Assembly (NCBI GenBank): GCA_029247025.1
Contig: JAQWLZ010000001.1
Location: 1 to 61,882, forward strand
Length of the DNA: 61,882 bases
From: Alphaproteobacteria bacterium
Lineage (GTDB): Bacteria; Pseudomonadota; Alphaproteobacteria; TMED109
Direction: 5' to 3'
Numbering within the stretch: position 1 is the first letter of the stretch; the number at the start of each line of letters is the position of its first letter. This document shows positions 1-11,509 of this stretch, in pieces. A program made the translations under genes and the position numbers. The notes beneath the pieces are model-generated. The model did no database searches, was not told where the DNA came from, and saw nothing but the letters and a program-made list of their open reading frames with translations.

Positions 1-772
1 CTTTGTATATTTCAGTTTTGTATAACTGACCATTTTCCCAGTAATGAATATTTTCACCATCTCTTTTACCGTTTTTATAATTATTTTTCTTTTTTAACTG
101 ACCACTCTCATAATAGATTAAATATTCACCTTCTAATTTACCATCTTTGTAATTACTTTTACCCCCTAACTGACCATTATCATGGTACCATAACTGTTCA
201 CCTTCTTTTTTACCGTCTTTGTAATTACTTTTACCCCATAACTTACCATTCTCATCGTACCTTAAATATTCACCTTCTTCTTTACCGTCTTTGTAATTAC
301 CTGTTTCTTTTAACTGACCATTCTCATAATATTTAAAAACTACTTCATCTTCTAATTTACCCTCTTTGTAATTACTTTTACCCCTTAACTGACCATTCTC
401 ATAATAATGTACCCATTCACCATCTCTTTTACCGTTTTTATAATTATTTTTCTTTTTTAACTGACCACTCTCATAATAGATTAAATATTCACCTTCTAAT
501 TTACCATCTTTGTAATTTCTTTTAAATCTTAACTGACCATTCTCATAATACTCTAAATATTCACCTTCCCTTTTACCGTCTTTGTAACTAACTTTAATTG
601 TAATTATATTTTTATCTTTATAAGCATACCAAAGTATATTTCCAGTAAAAGGTACATCTGAATTTTTCTCATAATACAATCCATCTCTTTGTACCAAGTC
701 ATCCATAGAGACATCTTTACTCCAACTAACGGAAGTAAATAAAAGACAGGATATAATAAGTAAGTATTTCAT
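1..772 (-). CDS. Secreted MORN-repeat (YwqK-like) protein, partial at window edge
   Basis: The reading frame opens at an ATG at 772 and stays open to the window edge, so the C-terminus is missing. It begins with a signal peptide (MKYLLIISCLLFTSVSWS). From about residue 60 there are eight tandem 24-residue units of the type YKDGK-x-EGEY-x2-YYENGQL. This matches MORN_2 repeats, annotated in databases as YwqK-family antitoxin, although that toxin-antitoxin role is rarely shown. Such repeats form an extended beta-hairpin ladder. Unit 4 has one extra residue. Units 2-3 and 7-8 are nearly identical at DNA level, pointing to recent internal duplication. No clear Shine-Dalgarno is seen. The location is probably periplasmic or surface; no specific function can be given. 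Confidence 0.8.
   Translation of the reverse strand, partial: MKYLLIISCLLFTSVSWSKDVSMDDLVQRDGLYYEKNSDVPFTGNILWYAYKDKNIITIKVSYKDGKREGEYLEYYENGQLRFKRNYKDGKLEGEYLIYYESGQLKKKNNYKNGKRDGEWVHYYENGQLRGKSNYKEGKLEDEVVFKYYENGQLKETGNYKDGKEEGEYLRYDENGKLWGKSNYKDGKKEGEQLWYHDNGQLGGKSNYKDGKLEGEYLIYYESGQLKKKNNYKNGKRDGENIHYWENGQLYKTEIYK
55..517. repeat. Internal duplication within MORN-repeat gene
   Basis: About 100 bases at 55-154 recur apparently without change at 418-517, an offset of 363 bases (five 72-base units plus one extra codon). The other 72-base units in the array have diverged. The pair therefore looks like a recent duplication or gene-conversion event inside the coding array. Confidence 0.75.
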
Positions 773-1080
773 AAGATTAGTATAGGTAATTCTCTATGAA
801 TACCAAAATTGTATTATGAATTAAGAACTGCAGTTGTTCATTATAGGGTAAGATTTACCTCTACTTTGAATCAACTTTGAATCTGGTGAATTCAGGATTA
901 AATTATTGAAAACAATCACTTATCAAAATGGAACTTATGAACCCCAATAATTCCCAACCTTTGAATCAACCTTTGGATCTAATGACTCAAAAATGGGAGA
1001 AAATCAAGACTCTTTGAATCAACTTTGAATCAAGGGAAATCTCTGTAATCGTTGGTGAGTAAGGGTTTCAGTTTTAGGAA
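773..1080. other. Intergenic region with three ctttgaatcaac-type repeats
   Basis: This is a 308-base stretch between the MORN-protein start and the guaA stop, with no convincing gene. A 20-mer, CTTTGAATCAACTTTGAATC, occurs at 864-883 and again at 1012-1031. A degenerate copy, CTTTGAATCAACCTTTGGAT, lies at 959-978. Each is itself a tandem pair of an 11-base unit. A GAAC-N7-GTTC dyad centred on AACTGCAGTT lies at 825-839. Either could be a regulatory site for the leftward MORN gene, but nothing in the sequence proves it. Confidence 0.5.
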
Positions 1081-2661
1081 TTATTCCCACTCAATCGTTC
1101 CTGGAGGTTTTGAAGTTATATCATAAGTAACTCTATTAATTCCTTTTACTTCATTAACAATTCTAGTTGATACTCTATTTAAAAAGCTATGTTCAAAAGG
1201 ATAAACTTCAGCGGTCATTCCATCAACTGAAGTAATTGCTCTTAACACTAATGCTTTATCATAAGAACGCGAATCCCCCATTACACCTACACTTTTAACA
1301 GGTAATAACACACAAAAAGCTTGCCAAATTTTATCGTATAAGTTTGCATTTCTTATTTCTTCAATAAAAATATTATCTGCTTTTTGTAAAGTTACTATAG
1401 AATCATTGGTTATTGTTCCTGGGATTCTAATTGCCAAGCCTGGTCCTGGAAAAGGATGTCTTCCTATCAAGTTTTTAGGAAGACCTAACTCATCCCCTAA
1501 TGCTCTTACTTCATCTTTAAATAATTCTCGTAAAGGCTCAACTAATTTTAAGTTCATTTTTTCAGGTAAACCTCCTACATTATGATGAGATTTAATTGTT
1601 ACAGAAGGCCCCCCTGAAAAAGATACTGATTCTATTACATCTGGATATAATGTTCCTTGAGCTAAAAATTTTATATCTCCTAATTTTTTTGCTTCAGCTT
1701 CAAAAACCTCTATAAATTTATTACCTATAATTTTTCTTTTTTTCTCAGGATCACTAACACCTTGTAAAGCTTCTAAAAATATTTTAGAAGCTTGAACATT
1801 AATAAACCTCGAACCAAGTCTTTTTGAAAAAATAGTATTGATCTCTTCTGCTTCACCTCCTCTAAGTAGTCCATGATCAACAAAAACACATACTAGCTGG
1901 TCTCCTATAGCTTTGTCTAAAATAGCTGCTGTAACTGATGAATCTACGCCTCCCGATAAACCACATAAAACTTTTTCTTCACCAACCTGATCTTTTATAA
2001 TATCAATTTTATAATCTAAAAAGGACTCCATACTCCAAGTATTTTTACAAGCTGAAATTTTTTTAACGAAATTATGAATTATTTTTTTTCCTTCCAGTGT
2101 ATGAACTACCTCAGGGTGAAATTGAACACCATACTGTTTAGACTCTTCATTTGCAATTACAGCATAGGCAGCTCCTTCAGTTTCAGCAACTACATTGAAA
2201 CCCTCTGGCATTTTTACTACACTGTCTCCATGACTCATCCATACTTGATACTTCTTTCCAATTTCCCATATCCTATCAGTTAATGAACAAGATGATATTA
2301 CTTTAATGTTTGCTCTTCCAAATTCGCTTGTGTCTGACGATACTACAGAGCCACCAAGTTGTTGGACTAAAACTTGCTGTCCATAACATATTCCTAAAAT
2401 AGGCCTTCTCATTTCAATAATTTCTTTTTGTATTCTTGGGGTTTCTATACCTAAAACAGAAGAAGGACCTCCAGACAAAATAATTCCTTTAGGAGTATTT
2501 GTGTTAAGATATTCACTAACTTTATTATAAGGCACTATTTGACAAAAAACGCCTTCTTCTCTAACACGCCTTGCTATTAATTGTGTAAATTGGCTTCCAA
2601 AATCTATAATTAAAATATTATCACTATTAAATTTATCGACTATATTAAAATTATTATTCAT
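1081..2661 (-). CDS. guaA: GMP synthase (glutamine-hydrolysing)
   Basis: Converts XMP, glutamine and ATP to GMP, the last step of GMP synthesis in the cytoplasm. The N-terminal class-I glutamine amidotransferase domain carries GICYGQQ with the catalytic Cys near residue 92 and the HPEVVHT histidine. The ATP-pyrophosphatase domain has the P-loop SGGVDSS near residue 240. The C-terminal dimerisation domain ends in [13 protein letters not shown] place the start at the ATG at 2661 ([11 protein letters not shown]), which overlaps the upstream TPR stop in ATGAATAA and has GAGG seven bases upstream. An earlier in-frame ATG at 2682 would add only seven residues. The length, about 526 residues, is normal. 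It is the last gene of the run that also contains guaB. Confidence 0.97.
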   Translation of the reverse strand: MNNNFNIVDKFNSDNILIIDFGSQFTQLIARRVREEGVFCQIVPYNKVSEYLNTNTPKGIILSGGPSSVLGIETPRIQKEIIEMRRPILGICYGQQVLVQQLGGSVVSSDTSEFGRANIKVISSCSLTDRIWEIGKKYQVWMSHGDSVVKMPEGFNVVAETEGAAYAVIANEESKQYGVQFHPEVVHTLEGKKIIHNFVKKISACKNTWSMESFLDYKIDIIKDQVGEEKVLCGLSGGVDSSVTAAILDKAIGDQLVCVFVDHGLLRGGEAEEINTIFSKRLGSRFINVQASKIFLEALQGVSDPEKKRKIIGNKFIEVFEAEAKKLGDIKFLAQGTLYPDVIESVSFSGGPSVTIKSHHNVGGLPEKMNLKLVEPLRELFKDEVRALGDELGLPKNLIGRHPFPGPGLAIRIPGTITNDSIVTLQKADNIFIEEIRNANLYDKIWQAFCVLLPVKSVGVMGDSRSYDKALVLRAITSVDGMTAEVYPFEHSFLNRVSTRIVNEVKGINRVTYDITSKPPGTIEWE

Positions 2662-3118
2662 TATTTGCCTCATAAAATGCAATTTTATTTTTTAAATCGT
2701 AAAAATCATCACAACCAAATAAACAAATCAAATCTAGTTGATTTAGATGATATTTAGCGCTTTCTAGATCATCCATTTCTAGATAAGTAATAGCAATATA
2801 ATGATGAGCACCTGTAAAATTTTCATCCAAAGATATTGCTTTTTTATAAAAATTAATTGCTAATTCATAATTTTGTAATTGCCTCTCTACATAGCCTAAT
2901 AAATTATAAGCCTCATAGTCAGCAGTATTATTTTCTAAAAAAACCTTTAAATTATTTCTAGCTAACTCGTATTCACCTGATTCAATAGTATTTTGAATAT
3001 CTTTTTTATCCATTAAAATTTTATTATCGTTAACTTTAGCTGGAGGTTCTTGCATATTAGCTAAAACAAATTTAGAAAATAATATAAAAACTATTACAGT
3101 AACTAAAAAATATCTCAT
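2654..3118 (-). CDS. Secreted TPR-repeat protein
   Basis: A 154-residue protein with an N-terminal signal peptide (residues 1-20, ending FVLA) followed by two to three tetratricopeptide repeats at about 35-130. Typical TPR spacing is visible in [18 protein letters not shown] and [20 protein letters not shown]. The C-terminus contains a CLFGC pair before a last helix. TPR folds are protein-binding scaffolds; the partner is unknown. It lies 9 bases after the rRNA methyltransferase gene and overlaps the guaA start, so it is probably translated from the same message. It is not known to take part in purine synthesis. Confidence 0.85.
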   Translation of the reverse strand: MRYFLVTVIVFILFSKFVLANMQEPPAKVNDNKILMDKKDIQNTIESGEYELARNNLKVFLENNTADYEAYNLLGYVERQLQNYELAINFYKKAISLDENFTGAHHYIAITYLEMDDLESAKYHLNQLDLICLFGCDDFYDLKNKIAFYEANNE

Positions 3119-3127
3119 TTCATTTTC

Positions 3128-5874
<2,747 letters not shown>

Positions 5875-5942
5875 TTATCTCTCTTTTTTTTATATAAATA
5901 GTTTATATACTAATTATTTACAGAATATACATAATTATTTAA

Positions 5943-6629
5943 TTACGCCAAGTCCTGATTATTAAAATTTAAACCAATTAAAAATATTTCTGCAGAATCT
6001 TTTCTACTTGCTGTTGGTTTAAAACGTTTAATTTCTGAAAAGTTTGCTCTCATATTTTTTACTAAATCTTCTTCACCCTTACCTCTTATTAATTTACAAC
6101 AAAAGGTTCCATTTTCTTTTAGTAATTGAATAGCTGCTTCTAGAGCTAATTCAGCTAATAGTAATGATCTAGTTTGGTCAGTACTTTTATGACCAGATGC
6201 ATGCGGAGCCATATCAGAAATTATTAAGTCCGCTTTACTGTTTAGTTTTTGTTTAATAAGCGTTATAATTTCTTCATCCATAATACTTCCATTTATGAAT
6301 GTAACACCTTCTATAGGTTCAATATCTTGAATATCTATAGAAACTATTTTTCCTTTATTAGGAGACCCTATAAGTTTGCTGGCTACTTGACTCCATCCTC
6401 CAGGTGCAGAACCTAAATCTACAACCGCTTGTCCCTTTGTAAAAAAATTATATTTTTCATTTATTTCTATTAACTTATAAGCAGATCGAGATCGGTAACC
6501 ATCATTCTTTGCAGCAATAACATAAGGGTCATTTAATTGACGCTCCAACCATCGCCTAGAGGAAACAGATTTAGCACCTTTTTTAACTTTTACTTTAACT
6601 CTAGAATTGTTTATTAAATTGTTAGCCAT
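5943..6629 (-). CDS. rlmE: 23S rRNA (uridine-2'-O)-methyltransferase RlmE (FtsJ/RrmJ)
   Basis: Methylates the 2'-O of U2552 in the A-loop of 23S rRNA, acting on the 50S subunit. At 228 residues it has the SAM motif VVDLGSAPGGWSQVA (69-83). All four members of the K-D-K-E tetrad are visible: Lys52 (SAYKL), Asp139 (ISDMAPH), Lys179 (CKLIRGKG) and Glu214 (AEIFLIGL). The basic N-terminal extension is typical of alphaproteobacterial members. It starts 12 bases after the acyl-CoA synthetase gene, in the same direction as the downstream guaB. Confidence 0.95.
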   Translation of the reverse strand: MANNLINNSRVKVKVKKGAKSVSSRRWLERQLNDPYVIAAKNDGYRSRSAYKLIEINEKYNFFTKGQAVVDLGSAPGGWSQVASKLIGSPNKGKIVSIDIQDIEPIEGVTFINGSIMDEEIITLIKQKLNSKADLIISDMAPHASGHKSTDQTRSLLLAELALEAAIQLLKENGTFCCKLIRGKGEEDLVKNMRANFSEIKRFKPTASRKDSAEIFLIGLNFNNQDLA

Positions 6630-6641
6630 ATAAAACCTTTA

Positions 6642-8204
6642 TTAATTTATAGTTTCTAAATTAAAAAATGATTTTAGCATCTTTTCCACTAAATGTCTTT
6701 GAACCTTGCCCGTAGTACTTCTTGGTATATCAGTTTCTTTAATAACTAATATTTCTACAGGCTGTTTATAACCTGCTAAATATTTCCTACATGATTTTTT
6801 TAAATCTTCTATAATAATTTTTTCTTTATCTTTTTGACTAATACTAATAATAGCGATAGGAGATTCTCCCCATTTTTTGCTTTTTATTCTTACTACTACA
6901 GCTTCAGTTATCAATTCATGCCTGAGCATTACTCTTTCTATCTCTGCAGGATAAATATTTTCACCACCGGATTTAATCAAGTATTTTTTTCTATCAACAA
7001 AGTCTAAAGTATCTTCCCTGGTTCTTTTCATCATATCTCCCATGTGGAACCATCCTCCTCTAAAGTCCTTTAAATTAGTCTCTTCTGCATCCCAATATCC
7101 GCTAAATAATGTTGGCCCTCTAACAGCACATTCACCGGGCTTCTCATACCCCACTTCTTTATTATTACGGACTAATTTTACTTCGCAAAAGCTACTTTGT
7201 ACTTTCGACAAAGAAAAATTATTTTTATTTTTTTCTATAATACCTTTTGACGCCGGAGGCATTCCAGTTTCAGTTGAGCCAAAAGAATTAAGATAAGGAG
7301 TATCTAGTAGTGAAGTAATTGTTTTGATTTGATTTTTAGGAATCAAATCAGCCATAGCACCCATTGCTTTAATACCCTTAACTTGAATTTTTTTTCCATC
7401 AATAAAATTGATAAATTCTTCTAACATTCCTGGCATTAATACTAACCATGATAATTTATATTTTTTAATTAAATTCATAAGTAACGTCGAATCAAATCCA
7501 TCTACAATTGCCACAGAACCTCCTATTAAAAGTGACCCAATAGAAAGATCCGTAGATGCCATATGAAACATTGGAGCCCAAGCAGGAAAAGTATCCTTTT
7601 TATCCACATTATATTCAAATACAAAATATAAAGCTCTATAAATGAATGCTCTATGAGAAATTTTTGCCCCTTTAGGATAACCAGTGGTTCCTGAAGTAAA
7701 TAAGATTACAAGAATATCTTCACCACCACCTAAACTTTTTCCTAAATATGGTTCTGAATTAGTAACTAATTTTTCAAAGCTTAAATTTAATGAAATAAGT
7801 TTCTTATTTTTTATAGAGCTTAATTTATTTTTACTTTTAAACCTTGGAGATAAGACAATTAATTTTGGTTTTACTAAATTTATACAATAATTTATTTCAT
7901 TGTCAGATAGCCTCCAATTAATTGCAACTAATACAGCGCCAACTTTAGCACATGCCATTTCTATTTCTACGAACTCCATTCTATTTTCAGAAATAATTGC
8001 TATTCTATTTTTTGGCCTAATCCCTTTATTGATAAAAATTTTTGATAATTTAAGAATTCTATTTAGTGTTTCATTATAATTATATTTTTTACCCTTAGCG
8101 TTTATCAATGCTAGTGCTTTAGGATTATTTTTTGCTTGTGTTTCGAATAGCTCAGCTACAGATAAACTGGCAGCTTTTGAAACTAAAATATTATCTTTTT
8201 TCAT
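6642..8204 (-). CDS. AMP-dependent acyl-CoA synthetase
   Basis: A 520-residue member of the ANL adenylate-forming family. It would activate a carboxylic acid to an acyl-adenylate and then the CoA thioester. The P-loop ILFTSGTTGYPKGAK lies near residues 166-180. Later motifs are the A5-type LNSFGSTETG, the A7/A8 GWFHMGDM and DRKKYLIKSGGENIYPAEIE, and the C-terminal catalytic lysine region RSTTGKVQR. The substrate cannot be read from the sequence; a medium-chain, long-chain or aromatic acid are all possible. It starts one base before the upstream rhodanese stop, so the two are co-transcribed. There is no membrane segment, so it acts in the cytoplasm. Confidence 0.9.
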   Translation of the reverse strand: MKKDNILVSKAASLSVAELFETQAKNNPKALALINAKGKKYNYNETLNRILKLSKIFINKGIRPKNRIAIISENRMEFVEIEMACAKVGAVLVAINWRLSDNEINYCINLVKPKLIVLSPRFKSKNKLSSIKNKKLISLNLSFEKLVTNSEPYLGKSLGGGEDILVILFTSGTTGYPKGAKISHRAFIYRALYFVFEYNVDKKDTFPAWAPMFHMASTDLSIGSLLIGGSVAIVDGFDSTLLMNLIKKYKLSWLVLMPGMLEEFINFIDGKKIQVKGIKAMGAMADLIPKNQIKTITSLLDTPYLNSFGSTETGMPPASKGIIEKNKNNFSLSKVQSSFCEVKLVRNNKEVGYEKPGECAVRGPTLFSGYWDAEETNLKDFRGGWFHMGDMMKRTREDTLDFVDRKKYLIKSGGENIYPAEIERVMLRHELITEAVVVRIKSKKWGESPIAIISISQKDKEKIIIEDLKKSCRKYLAGYKQPVEILVIKETDIPRSTTGKVQRHLVEKMLKSFFNLETIN

Positions 8205-8205
8205 A

Positions 8206-9171
8206 TTATTCTGGTGGTTTCATCGAAAATGAATCTATTTCTTTTTCGCTGTCCTTATTTTTACTTAAGTTCATTATATCCATCATTGGTAATGAATTAT
8301 CTGTTGACCATTCTGCTAATGATGATTCATAAAGTTTATTATTAGGAAATTTTAATATTTCAGACATGACAAACCATGATAACGCGCTTTCTAAACCAGC
8401 ATTACAAAATGAAATTTGGCCATCTTTTTTAGATATTCCCGAATATGTAAATATTTTTTCTAAATCATCTTTTTTTTGAAAAGATAAAGCATCATTATTA
8501 AGCAACCAATCATTTGGAATATTTATTGAATTAGGAATTGTTCCTGAACGAAGTGAAGGAAAAGATGAATTGATTCCCATATACATATCAGAAGACCTTG
8601 CATCAATTAAATAACCATTTTTACTAATGACTTTTAATATATCTTCTTTATTAGCTATGATATTATTATTGATTTCAGATTTATAGACCTTTTCTTCTAG
8701 AACAGAAAACCCTGTTTCTATATCATTATCCCAATCTTCCTTCCAACTTTTTAAGCCTCCATTTAAAATAGAAATATTTTTATGCCCCAAATATTTAAAT
8801 GTAAAATATATTGAAGCTGCTTCAGCCATATCATATTTACCTAATCCAGGAGCTACTATAATAACATAATCGGAAATAGATATACCTAACGAACCTATTA
8901 AAGCTTCTAGAGTACTCTTAGAAGGCATTAATAACGGCATTTTTTTTCTAGTTTCTCTCCAACCATCTGCATAAAAATTAGTAAATATAGAACAAGGAAT
9001 ATGCGCAAGCTCATAGTCTTTCTTAGATCTATGAATTTCTAAAACTTTAATATTGTCATTACATATTTTATCTTTTAACCAATCTTTATTAACCAATGGG
9101 GTTGCATTAACAACATTAAAATTAAAAATTAAAACTAAAAAAAATAAAATATATTTTTTAAATACAAACAT
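8206..9171 (-). CDS. Periplasmic tandem-rhodanese sulfurtransferase
   Basis: A 321-residue protein with a signal peptide (residues 1-23) followed by two rhodanese domains, as in thiosulfate/3-mercaptopyruvate sulfurtransferases. The C-terminal domain carries the active-site loop FCNAGLESA with the persulfide-forming Cys near residue 257. The N-terminal domain has VIIVAPGLGKYDMAEAA in the equivalent place and no cysteine, as expected for the inactive half. Export makes it a periplasmic sulfur-transfer enzyme, unlike the cytoplasmic SseA. It is divergent from pqqA across a 170-base promoter region and heads the leftward run. Secreted rhodanese-like proteins are known near PQQ-dependent catabolic genes, so a link is plausible but inferred. 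Confidence 0.85.
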   Translation of the reverse strand: MFVFKKYILFFLVLIFNFNVVNATPLVNKDWLKDKICNDNIKVLEIHRSKKDYELAHIPCSIFTNFYADGWRETRKKMPLLMPSKSTLEALIGSLGISISDYVIIVAPGLGKYDMAEAASIYFTFKYLGHKNISILNGGLKSWKEDWDNDIETGFSVLEEKVYKSEINNNIIANKEDILKVISKNGYLIDARSSDMYMGINSSFPSLRSGTIPNSINIPNDWLLNNDALSFQKKDDLEKIFTYSGISKKDGQISFCNAGLESALSWFVMSEILKFPNNKLYESSLAEWSTDNSLPMMDIMNLSKNKDSEKEIDSFSMKPPE

Positions 9172-9248
9172 AAAACATCCTTAATTATAAACATTACTAT
9201 CGATATATTATATTATATGTGATTACAATATTAAGTATAGATTTGCAC

Positions 9249-9267
9249 AATACAATTTTTCTGTATT
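9249..9267. promoter_or_regulatory. Dyad AATACA-N7-TGTATT in the pqqA / rhodanese divergent region
   Basis: A 6-bp inverted repeat with a 7-base spacer sits about 75 bases before pqqA and about 78 bases before the divergent rhodanese start. TTGCAC (9244-9249) and TATTAT form a weak rightward promoter-like pair overlapping it, with poor spacing of 15. It may be an operator shared by both genes. Short AT-rich dyads are common by chance here, so confidence is low. Confidence 0.25.
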
Positions 9268-9341
9268 ATTCTGTATCTTAAGCGGTAATAACTTAGGTTG
9301 TTATCAATTTTTAACTAAAAGTAAGAAAGGGAGGATATCTT

Positions 9342-9416
9342 ATGTGGAAATCTCCTGTAGTTCGCGAAGTAGCTGTTGGTCTAGAAATCAACTGTTACGC
9401 TTGCGCAGAAATCTAA
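9342..9416 (+). CDS. pqqA: PQQ precursor peptide PqqA
   Basis: A 24-residue ribosomal peptide (MWKSPVVREV, then AVGLEINCYACAEI) that is the substrate for PQQ biosynthesis. The glutamate and tyrosine joined by PqqE fall at the expected places, Glu15 and Tyr19, in the E-x3-Y motif. The ending around EINCYACA is typical of alphaproteobacterial PqqA. A strong Shine-Dalgarno, GGGAGG, ends seven bases before the ATG, fitting high expression. It is separated from pqqB by 65 bases holding two hairpins. PqqA and PqqD together present the peptide to PqqE. Confidence 0.97.
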   Translation: MWKSPVVREVAVGLEINCYACAEI

Positions 9417-9429
9417 TCTGAAAGATTAG
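9413..9429 (+). terminator. Hairpin at the pqqA stop, possible attenuator
   Basis: CTAATCT-GAA-AGATTAG forms a perfect 7-bp stem with a 3-base loop, and it contains the pqqA stop codon. In other bacteria a stem-loop between pqqA and pqqB keeps the peptide message more abundant than the enzyme message. This stem is well placed for that, either as a partial terminator or as a 3' stabiliser. There is no U-run after it, so full termination is unlikely. Confidence 0.5.
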
Positions 9430-9446
9430 TTATGATATTCTCACCA

Positions 9447-9462
9447 GCTTCTGTACCGAAGC
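9447..9462 (+). other. Second hairpin in the pqqA-pqqB spacer
   Basis: GCTTC-N6-GAAGC is a 5-bp stem, one of the more GC-rich spots locally, ending 19 bases before the pqqB ATG. Together with the preceding stem it could set the pqqA to pqqB expression ratio. Confidence 0.35.
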
Positions 9463-9481
9463 GTAAATAGGATTATATAAT

Positions 9482-10417
9482 ATGTATATTCGTGTGCTCG
9501 GAGCAGCTGCTGGTGGGGGTTATCCACAATGGAATTGTAATCACCCAAATAGTAGATCAGCTAGAAATAAAGACCCTAATGCAATAGCTAGAACCCAATC
9601 CTCTATAGCAATAAGCTTAGATAAGAAAAGATGGTTTATTTTTAATGCTTCACCAGACCTTAGGCAACAATTATGGAATAATCCTGAATTGATGCCCTCT
9701 GCAGAAGATCCTCTAAGATACAGCCCTATTATGGGAGTTTTGCTTACAAATGCAGATGTAGATCATACAGCTGGCCTTATTAATTTAAGAGAATCACAAA
9801 GTTTTAATCTTTATGGAACCGAGAGAGTTTTAGGCGTTTTACAAAGTAATACAATATTTAACGTATTAAACCCTAAATTTGTGATAAGAAATCCTGTAAA
9901 ATTAAATGAACCCATTCCATTAAAATATACTGATAACCAAGAAAGTGGCATTACAGTTACACCCTTTGCTGTACCAGGAAAAGTAGCTCTATGGCTAGAA
10001 GATGAATCTAAAGGTTCAAATTTTGGTTCGGTTGAGGAGGATACTATAGCGCTTGAAGTTAAAGGTCCTGAAGGTAATACTGAATTTTTTTATATACCTG
10101 GCTGTGCAAATATGCCTGATTGGTTAAAAGATAAAGTCGACAATTCTAATTTAATATTATTTGATGGGACTTTATGGACAGACGATGAAATGATAAAAGA
10201 AAACGTTGGTATTAAAACAGGTCAACGTATGGGTCATATGAGTATGTCAGGCGCTGAAGGCTCAATAGAGGCTTTTAAAAACTTAAATATAAAAAGAAAA
10301 ATATTTATACATATTAATACAACTAATCCTGCTTTATTAGAAAATTCTTCCGAAAGAAAAATAGCAAATGAGGCTGGATGGGAAATAGCTTATGATACAA
10401 TGGAAATCGAAATATGA
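9482..10417 (+). CDS. pqqB: PQQ biosynthesis protein PqqB
   Basis: A 311-residue metallo-beta-lactamase-fold protein of PQQ synthesis, thought to hydroxylate the tyrosine of the peptide-derived intermediate. Family marks are the N-terminal VLGAAAGGGYPQWNCNH, the metal-binding-like NADVDHTAGL near residue 97, and GQRMGHMSMSGAEGS near residue 250. The length is normal. Its stop overlaps the pqqC start (ATGA), so the two are translationally coupled. The protein is cytoplasmic with no signal peptide. Confidence 0.97.
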   Translation: MYIRVLGAAAGGGYPQWNCNHPNSRSARNKDPNAIARTQSSIAISLDKKRWFIFNASPDLRQQLWNNPELMPSAEDPLRYSPIMGVLLTNADVDHTAGLINLRESQSFNLYGTERVLGVLQSNTIFNVLNPKFVIRNPVKLNEPIPLKYTDNQESGITVTPFAVPGKVALWLEDESKGSNFGSVEEDTIALEVKGPEGNTEFFYIPGCANMPDWLKDKVDNSNLILFDGTLWTDDEMIKENVGIKTGQRMGHMSMSGAEGSIEAFKNLNIKRKIFIHINTTNPALLENSSERKIANEAGWEIAYDTMEIEI

Positions 10418-11226
10418 TTATGCCTGCACCATTTTACCCGGGCTCTCCACAAGAACCTAGTAACAAAAATATTATGAACAGAGACGAGTTTATTACTGCA
10501 CTGACTCAGCTAGGAAAAGAAAGATATCATAGCCTTCATCCTTTTCATAAACTTCTTCATTCTGGAAAATTATCATTTGAACAAGTTCAAGCTTGGGCAC
10601 TAAACAGATTTTATTATCAATGGAGTATTCCTAGAAAAGACTTAACACTTATGGCAAGAATGAATGATGTTGATATAAGAGTAGAATGGAGATCTAGAGT
10701 TATAGACCATGAGGGAGATATAGATGGTCAAGGAGGCATAAAGAGATATTTACAATTATGTGAAAGATTAAACCTTGATATAGACTATGTAAAATCTTGT
10801 AAAGGCTTATTACCTGCATCGAAATTTGCGGTGGACGCCTATGTAAATTTTGTAGGCAGTAGATCTTTATTGGAGGCTATAGCATCCTCTTTAACAGAAA
10901 TTTATGCGCCAGCAATTCATGCCGAAAGAATATCAGGGTTGTCCAAACATTATGAGTGGGCCGATGATTATGCACTTGCTTATTTTAAAAAAAGAATAGG
11001 ACAAGCGCGAAAGGATGTAGAATTTGGAAGAGAATGGGTAATTGATAATGCTATAACTAGAGATGATCAAGACGCCGTTCTTGGGGCTGTTAGATTTAAA
11101 ACAGAAGTACTATGGGCTCAATTAGATGCACTATATTATGCATATGTAGACCCAGGATTTATTCCACCTGGAGCATTTGTACCTAAAGGCTTTGATGAAA
11201 AAAAATGGGCACAAAATAATGACTGA
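10414..11226 (+). CDS. pqqC: Pyrroloquinoline-quinone synthase PqqC
   Basis: Cofactor-free oxidase that performs the final ring closure and eight-electron oxidation to PQQ. At 270 residues it has the helical TENA/PqqC fold. Recognisable stretches are LHPFHKLLHSGKLS, QAWALNRFYYQWSIPRKD, VIDHEGD and AERISGLSKHYEW, which include the conserved active-site His, Arg and Tyr residues. About 20 N-terminal residues precede the conserved core. An internal ATG at MNRDEF is another possible start, but the first ATG overlaps the pqqB stop and is favoured. Its end overlaps pqqD by 8 bases. Confidence 0.96.
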   Translation: MIMPAPFYPGSPQEPSNKNIMNRDEFITALTQLGKERYHSLHPFHKLLHSGKLSFEQVQAWALNRFYYQWSIPRKDLTLMARMNDVDIRVEWRSRVIDHEGDIDGQGGIKRYLQLCERLNLDIDYVKSCKGLLPASKFAVDAYVNFVGSRSLLEAIASSLTEIYAPAIHAERISGLSKHYEWADDYALAYFKKRIGQARKDVEFGREWVIDNAITRDDQDAVLGAVRFKTEVLWAQLDALYYAYVDPGFIPPGAFVPKGFDEKKWAQNND

Positions 11227-11509
11227 ATTACTTACATTAAACGAAGAATGTATCCCTAAATTACCAAGACATGCTAAATTACGGTTTGATGAAGCAAGAA
11301 AAAAATGGATAATAAATGCTCCCGAAAGAGTGTTTGAGTTAGATGAAATTGCATCAGAGATTATACAGCTTGTAAATGGAGAATCTTCTATCAGCGTTAT
11401 AATTGATGCACTTTGTGATAAATTTGAAGGAGCACCGAGGGAGGTTATTTCTAAAGATACGTTATCGATGCTTCAATCATTAGCAGATAAAGGCTTTGTA
11501 ATTATATGA
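11219..11509 (+). CDS. pqqD: PqqA-binding chaperone PqqD
   Basis: Small (96-residue) RiPP-recognition-element protein that binds PqqA and hands it to the radical-SAM enzyme PqqE. It shows the usual PRHAKLRFDEARKKWI, APERVFELDEIASEII and C-terminal LADKGFVI. I start it at the ATG at 11219, which overlaps the pqqC stop in ATGACTGA. This gives the standard family length; the 14 further upstream residues of the open frame lie inside pqqC and are unlike PqqD. The stop overlaps the pqqE start (ATGA). PqqD is a separate gene here, not fused to PqqC or PqqE. Confidence 0.95.
   Translation: MTELLTLNEECIPKLPRHAKLRFDEARKKWIINAPERVFELDEIASEIIQLVNGESSISVIIDALCDKFEGAPREVISKDTLSMLQSLADKGFVII

Noticed and set aside
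825-839. GAAC-TGCAGTT-GTTC, resembling a LexA box.
   Set aside because: The two halves are inverted, whereas the alphaproteobacterial site is a direct repeat (GTTC-N7-GTTC). It precedes a MORN-repeat gene, not a repair gene.
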